Assembly (NCBI GenBank): GCA_964620045.1 | Contig: CAZUJL010000004.1 | Coordinates: 158,259 to 222,258, forward strand | Direction: 5' to 3' | Length of the DNA: 64,000 bases | Origin: VFKU01 sp964620045 | GTDB lineage: Bacteria; Hydrogenedentota; Hydrogenedentia; Hydrogenedentales; GCA-2746185 | Shown here: in pieces, positions 61,660-64,000 of the stretch | Position numbering within the stretch: the stretch's first letter is position 1 | Layout: each line of letters starts with the position of its first letter | Notes under the pieces: generated by a model | Seen by the model: the letters and a program-made list of their open reading frames with translations, nothing else | Told to the model about the DNA's origin: nothing | The model's database searches: none | Position numbers and translations under genes: made by a program

Positions 61660-62088
61660 ATGCCGAAAACGCTCGACGCCGCGATAGAGCAGAGCCACCG
61701 CGCGCTCGCTGCCATTCTGAAAGGTGATCCCCGGGTCTACCAGGAGTTGTTCGCCGATCGCGACGACGTGACCCTGGGCAACCCCTTCGGGCCCTATGCG
61801 CGCGGGTCGAAGCAGGTGGCCGCGACGCTCGCGAACGCCGCCTCACGCTACAAAGACGGTGAGGGTGTCGAGTTCGAACTGGTGGCCAAGTACCTCAGCG
61901 AAAACCTCGCGTGTGTCGTGGAAGTGGAAAGCGGCCGGACCAAAGTCGGCGGCAGCAATGAGTTGGCAAAGGTCGCCGTGCGGGTAACCAGCGTATTCGA
62001 ACGGATCGACGGCGATTGGAAGCTCGTCCATCGCCACGCCGATCCCATCACCTCGCCCCGCGAATCAAGCTCCGTGATTGTGCAGTAA
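61660..62088 (+). CDS. SnoaL/ketosteroid-isomerase-like (NTF2-fold) protein
   Basis: 142 residues of the small alpha+beta NTF2-like fold. AIEQSHRALAAILKGDPRVYQELFADRDDVTLGNPFGP and the C-terminal VTSVFERIDGDWKLVHRHADP are the usual signature. GGAGG precedes the ATG. It has no signal. Members bind or turn over small hydrophobic molecules and are often stress-related. Nothing here defines the ligand. Confidence 0.85.
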   Translation: MPKTLDAAIEQSHRALAAILKGDPRVYQELFADRDDVTLGNPFGPYARGSKQVAATLANAASRYKDGEGVEFELVAKYLSENLACVVEVESGRTKVGGSNELAKVAVRVTSVFERIDGDWKLVHRHADPITSPRESSSVIVQ

Positions 62089-62168
62089 GAAGGAGAAACT
62101 GGTGGAGTATCGGAGTTAATCCGCGGCTCTTCGCATGCTAAGCTGAGCACTTCATAAGGAGTGCCCTC

Positions 62169-62939
62169 ATGCCGAAAACGACCGCAAAACCGAAGACCAA
62201 AGCGCAACCGAAAAAGAGCGCCGCGAAGGCATCCGCGCCCGCCGGCAAATCCCCTGCCGTGAAACCAGCCGCCAGCGCCGCGGACGTGAAGGACGTGCTC
62301 GCGAAGTTGAAGGCGCTGGGCAATGAAAAGCGGCGCGAGATCAACGCGAAGAACGGCGCCGGCGAAAACCAGTTCGGCGTGCCGATGGGCGACCTCCGCA
62401 AAGTGGCGGACAAACTCAAGACCAACCACGACCTCGCGCTGGGCCTGTGGAAGACGGGCAACATCGACGCGCAACTGCTCGCGATTCTGATCATGAAGCC
62501 GAAGGCGCTCTCGGCCGCGGAGCTGGACGCGATGGTGCGCACAGCGTCGTTCGCGCAGACGGCCGATTGGCTGAACGCATACATCGTGAAGGAGCACCCC
62601 GAGAAGGACACGCTGCGCGGGAAGTGGATGCAGGACAAGGACCCGTGGGCGGCGCGCGCGGGCTGGAACCTCACCGCAGCGCGGATCAAGGAAATGGACG
62701 GGCCCGAACTGCCGGCGCTGCTCGATCGCATCGAAGCCGAGATGCCGAAGGCGAAACCGGCGACGCAATGGACGATGAACAACACGCTCGGCGCGATCGG
62801 CATCCACCACGCCAAGCACCGCAAACGCGCGATCGCGATCGGCGAAAAAATCGGCCTCTATAAAGACTGGCCGATGTCCAAAGGCTGCATCATCCCCTAC
62901 GTCCCCGTGTGGGTCGACGCGATAGTGAAGAAAAAGTAA
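62169..62939 (+). CDS. DNA alkylation repair protein, AlkD-like
   Basis: 256 residues. A Lys/Ala/Pro-rich tail (MPKTTAKPKTKAQPKKSAAK, about residues 1-37) precedes the HEAT-like AlkD domain (LGNEKRREINAKNGAGENQFGVPMGDLRKVA, LLAILIMKP, WLNAYIV, DPWAARAGWNLTAARI). AlkD members excise alkylated purines without base flipping. The basic tail should increase DNA affinity. AAGGAG precedes the start. Codon use is host-like. Confidence 0.88.
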   Translation: MPKTTAKPKTKAQPKKSAAKASAPAGKSPAVKPAASAADVKDVLAKLKALGNEKRREINAKNGAGENQFGVPMGDLRKVADKLKTNHDLALGLWKTGNIDAQLLAILIMKPKALSAAELDAMVRTASFAQTADWLNAYIVKEHPEKDTLRGKWMQDKDPWAARAGWNLTAARIKEMDGPELPALLDRIEAEMPKAKPATQWTMNNTLGAIGIHHAKHRKRAIAIGEKIGLYKDWPMSKGCIIPYVPVWVDAIVKKK

Positions 62940-62977
62940 GCAACTGCGATGCAACGGAAGCGCAGTTAGGTAGAGGT

Positions 62978-63006
62978 TTCTCTGTGCTCCTCTGTGACTC
63001 CGTGGT
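62978..63006. repeat. CTCTGTG-type dispersed repeat copy
   Basis: TTCTCTGTGCTCCTCTGTGA with the following CTCCGTGGT is a variant of the TTCTCTGTGCCTCTGTGGTG stretch at 61601-61620. It sits in the 148-base gap between the AlkD-like and SRPBCC genes. Confidence 0.45.
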
Positions 63007-63087
63007 AAAAAGAATTTGTATTCCCGGAGGTTCATCAAGGGATGTCGGCTGGTATCATGTGAATCTACATACGAAGGGAGACCAGCC

Positions 63088-63564
63088 ATGGCCACCACGA
63101 CCGAAACAAAAGCCGCGACGGGCACGGTGAAGCTGCACCGCGTGCTCAAGGCGCCGCCGATGCGCATCTATAAGGCCGTGATCGACGCGGCCGCGAACTG
63201 CAAGTGGCTCGCGCCGTATGGGTTCACGTGCACGGTGCACCACCTCGACGCGAAGGTGGGCGGCACCTACAAGATGTCGTTCACGAATTTCTCCACCGGC
63301 AACGGCCACACCTTCGGCGGCAAATACATCGAACTCGTGCCCGGCGAGCGCATCGTGATGACGGACGCGTTCGACGATCCGAATCTGCCCGGCCAGATGA
63401 AGACGACGTACATACTAAAGCAGGTCTCCGTCGGCACCGAGGTGAGCATCGTGCAGGAAGGCATCCCGGCGATGATCCCCGCGGAGGCGTGCTACCTCGG
63501 CTGGCAGGAGTCGCTCGAGCAACTCGCGAAACTCGTCGAGCCGGAAATCCCCGACGGCGCGTGA
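63088..63564 (+). CDS. SRPBCC (AHSA1-like) protein
   Basis: 158 residues from ATG 63088, with AAGGGAGA upstream. The START/AHSA1 fold is shown by VKLHRVLKAPPMRIYKAVID, WLAPYGFTCTVHHLDAKVGG, TYKMSFTNFSTGNGHTFGGKYIE and the C-terminal AEACYLGWQESLEQLAKLVEP. It has no signal. This is a small ligand-binding or chaperone-activator-like protein of the type annotated as 'SRPBCC domain' in many soil and aquatic bacteria. The ligand is unknown. Confidence 0.9.
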   Translation: MATTTETKAATGTVKLHRVLKAPPMRIYKAVIDAAANCKWLAPYGFTCTVHHLDAKVGGTYKMSFTNFSTGNGHTFGGKYIELVPGERIVMTDAFDDPNLPGQMKTTYILKQVSVGTEVSIVQEGIPAMIPAEACYLGWQESLEQLAKLVEPEIPDGA

Positions 63565-63610
63565 CCTACTTTCTTTCTGGGAAGAAAGAAAGTAGGCAAA
63601 GAAAGACCGA
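63565..63610. repeat. Perfect 14-bp stem hairpin with repeated downstream tag
   Basis: CCTACTTTCTTTCT (63565-63578) pairs perfectly with AGAAAGAAAGTAGG (63583-63596) around GGGA. GTAGGCAAAGAAAGACCGA (63592-63610) overlaps and follows it, and the same tag occurs once more at 61483-61501. It may terminate the SRPBCC gene but has no T-run, so a mobile or REP-like element is as likely. Confidence 0.6.
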
Positions 63611-63644
63611 TAGAGTGAGGAGTTGGCGCGGCCGCTCAGTAGAG

Positions 63645-64000
63645 CTACGCGATCAGTTCAGGGACGATTTCGCCGAAGACGTCGGTGAGGCGGAAGTCGC
63701 GGCCCTGGTGACGGTAGACAAGTTTCGTGTGGTCGTAGCCGAGCAGGCGCAGGATCGTGGCCTGGATATCGTGCACGTGCACCGGGCGCTCGGTGATTTG
63801 GAAGCCGATGTCGTCCGTCGCGCCGATGGTCTGGCCGGCCTTCACGCCGCCGCCCGCCATCCACATGGCAAATGCCTGCGGGTGGTGGTCGCGGCCCTTC
63901 GCACGGCCGAGCGCGGCGCTGGACTCGACCATGGGCGTGCGGCCAAACTCGCCGCCCCAGATGACGAGCGTGTCGTCGAGCAGGCCGCGCTGCTTGAGAT
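63645..64000 (-). CDS. DUF1501 protein, C-terminal part (cut by window edge)
   Basis: Only the last 117 residues are present. The frame is open to the window end (LKQRGLLDDTLVIWGGEFGRTP, then MVESSAALGRAKGRDHHPQAF). The visible blocks, WGGEFGRTP, GRDHHPQAFAMWMAGGG, then GQTIGATDDIGFQ and HDIQATILRLLGYDH, are diagnostic of DUF1501, a large Tat-exported family of planctomycete-like bacteria with a sulfatase/alkaline-phosphatase-like fold. It is normally encoded with a DUF1549/DUF1553 cytochrome. That partner would lie beyond the right edge. Confidence 0.93.
   Translation of the reverse strand, partial: LKQRGLLDDTLVIWGGEFGRTPMVESSAALGRAKGRDHHPQAFAMWMAGGGVKAGQTIGATDDIGFQITERPVHVHDIQATILRLLGYDHTKLVYRHQGRDFRLTDVFGEIVPELIA

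Noticed and set aside
61398..61727. A 109-residue plus-strand frame in the spacer
   Set aside because: It runs through hairpins and dispersed repeats, has low-complexity Arg/Gly composition and overlaps the real SnoaL-like start.
1..64000. CRISPR arrays, tRNA or rRNA genes
   Set aside because: No regularly spaced repeats and no recognisable RNA gene were seen by eye. A tool-based tRNA scan was not possible.

Overview
The window is GC-rich, gene-dense DNA from a Gram-negative bacterium. An LpxL/HtrB-type acyltransferase, many Sec and Tat signal peptides and several periplasmic c-type haem proteins support this. Large 'PVC-type' haem proteins, a DUF1592/DUF1588-type cytochrome next to a DUF1552 protein, a DUF1501 fragment, a DUF1080 protein, a DUF6807 protein and many Tat-exported Gfo/Idh/MocA oxidoreductases point to Planctomycetes, Verrucomicrobia, Lentisphaerae or Candidatus Hydrogenedentes. 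The sequence alone does not settle which. No rRNA, tRNA or CRISPR array was recognised.

Layout. 1-2.1 kb: ABC-2 exporter pair. 2.1-7.3 kb: two Gfo/Idh/MocA oxidoreductases, an exported phosphodiesterase, and a PIG-L deacetylase overlapping a NagB-like isomerase (amino-sugar use). 7.5-20.8 kb: secreted degradative genes: a GH20-like protein, two large beta-propeller/HEAT/haem proteins, a dimethylformamidase-like protein, a ceramidase-like protein, a DUF1080 protein and a PLP enzyme. 20.8-27.4 kb: a tightly overlapping five-gene minus-strand operon (Gfo/Idh/MocA, DUF6807, Gfo/Idh/MocA, HpcH/HpaI aldolase, GH20-like protein). 27.5-29.5 kb: agmatine deiminase plus N-carbamoylputrescine amidase (putrescine synthesis).

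30.8-38.1 kb: an alpha-glucan cluster (glycosyltransferase, GH57, debranching enzyme, GH63-like glucosidase). It is followed at 38.1-44.2 kb by a divergent ATP-grasp / alpha-E / transglutaminase cluster with two versions of the ATP-grasp + alpha-E module, one fused and one split. 44.5-57.5 kb: sugar isomerase-like TIM barrels, two cytochrome/copper-monooxygenase-like proteins (one with EF-hands), a lipid A acyltransferase, the DUF1592/DUF1552 pair, and an unusual pair of cytochrome c and Tat-exported thiamine-diphosphate enzyme.

57.7-61.1 kb is a lower-GC island unlike its surroundings. It is a three-gene minus-strand operon encoding a DUF6884-like/GIY-YIG-like fusion, a SIR2 domain fused to a nucleoside-kinase-like P-loop NTPase, and a nucleoside 2-deoxyribosyltransferase-like protein. 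I read it as a candidate anti-phage system and the most interesting locus here. 61.4-64 kb holds short housekeeping or stress genes (SnoaL-like, AlkD-like, SRPBCC) separated by repeat-rich spacers, and ends in a DUF1501 gene cut by the window edge.
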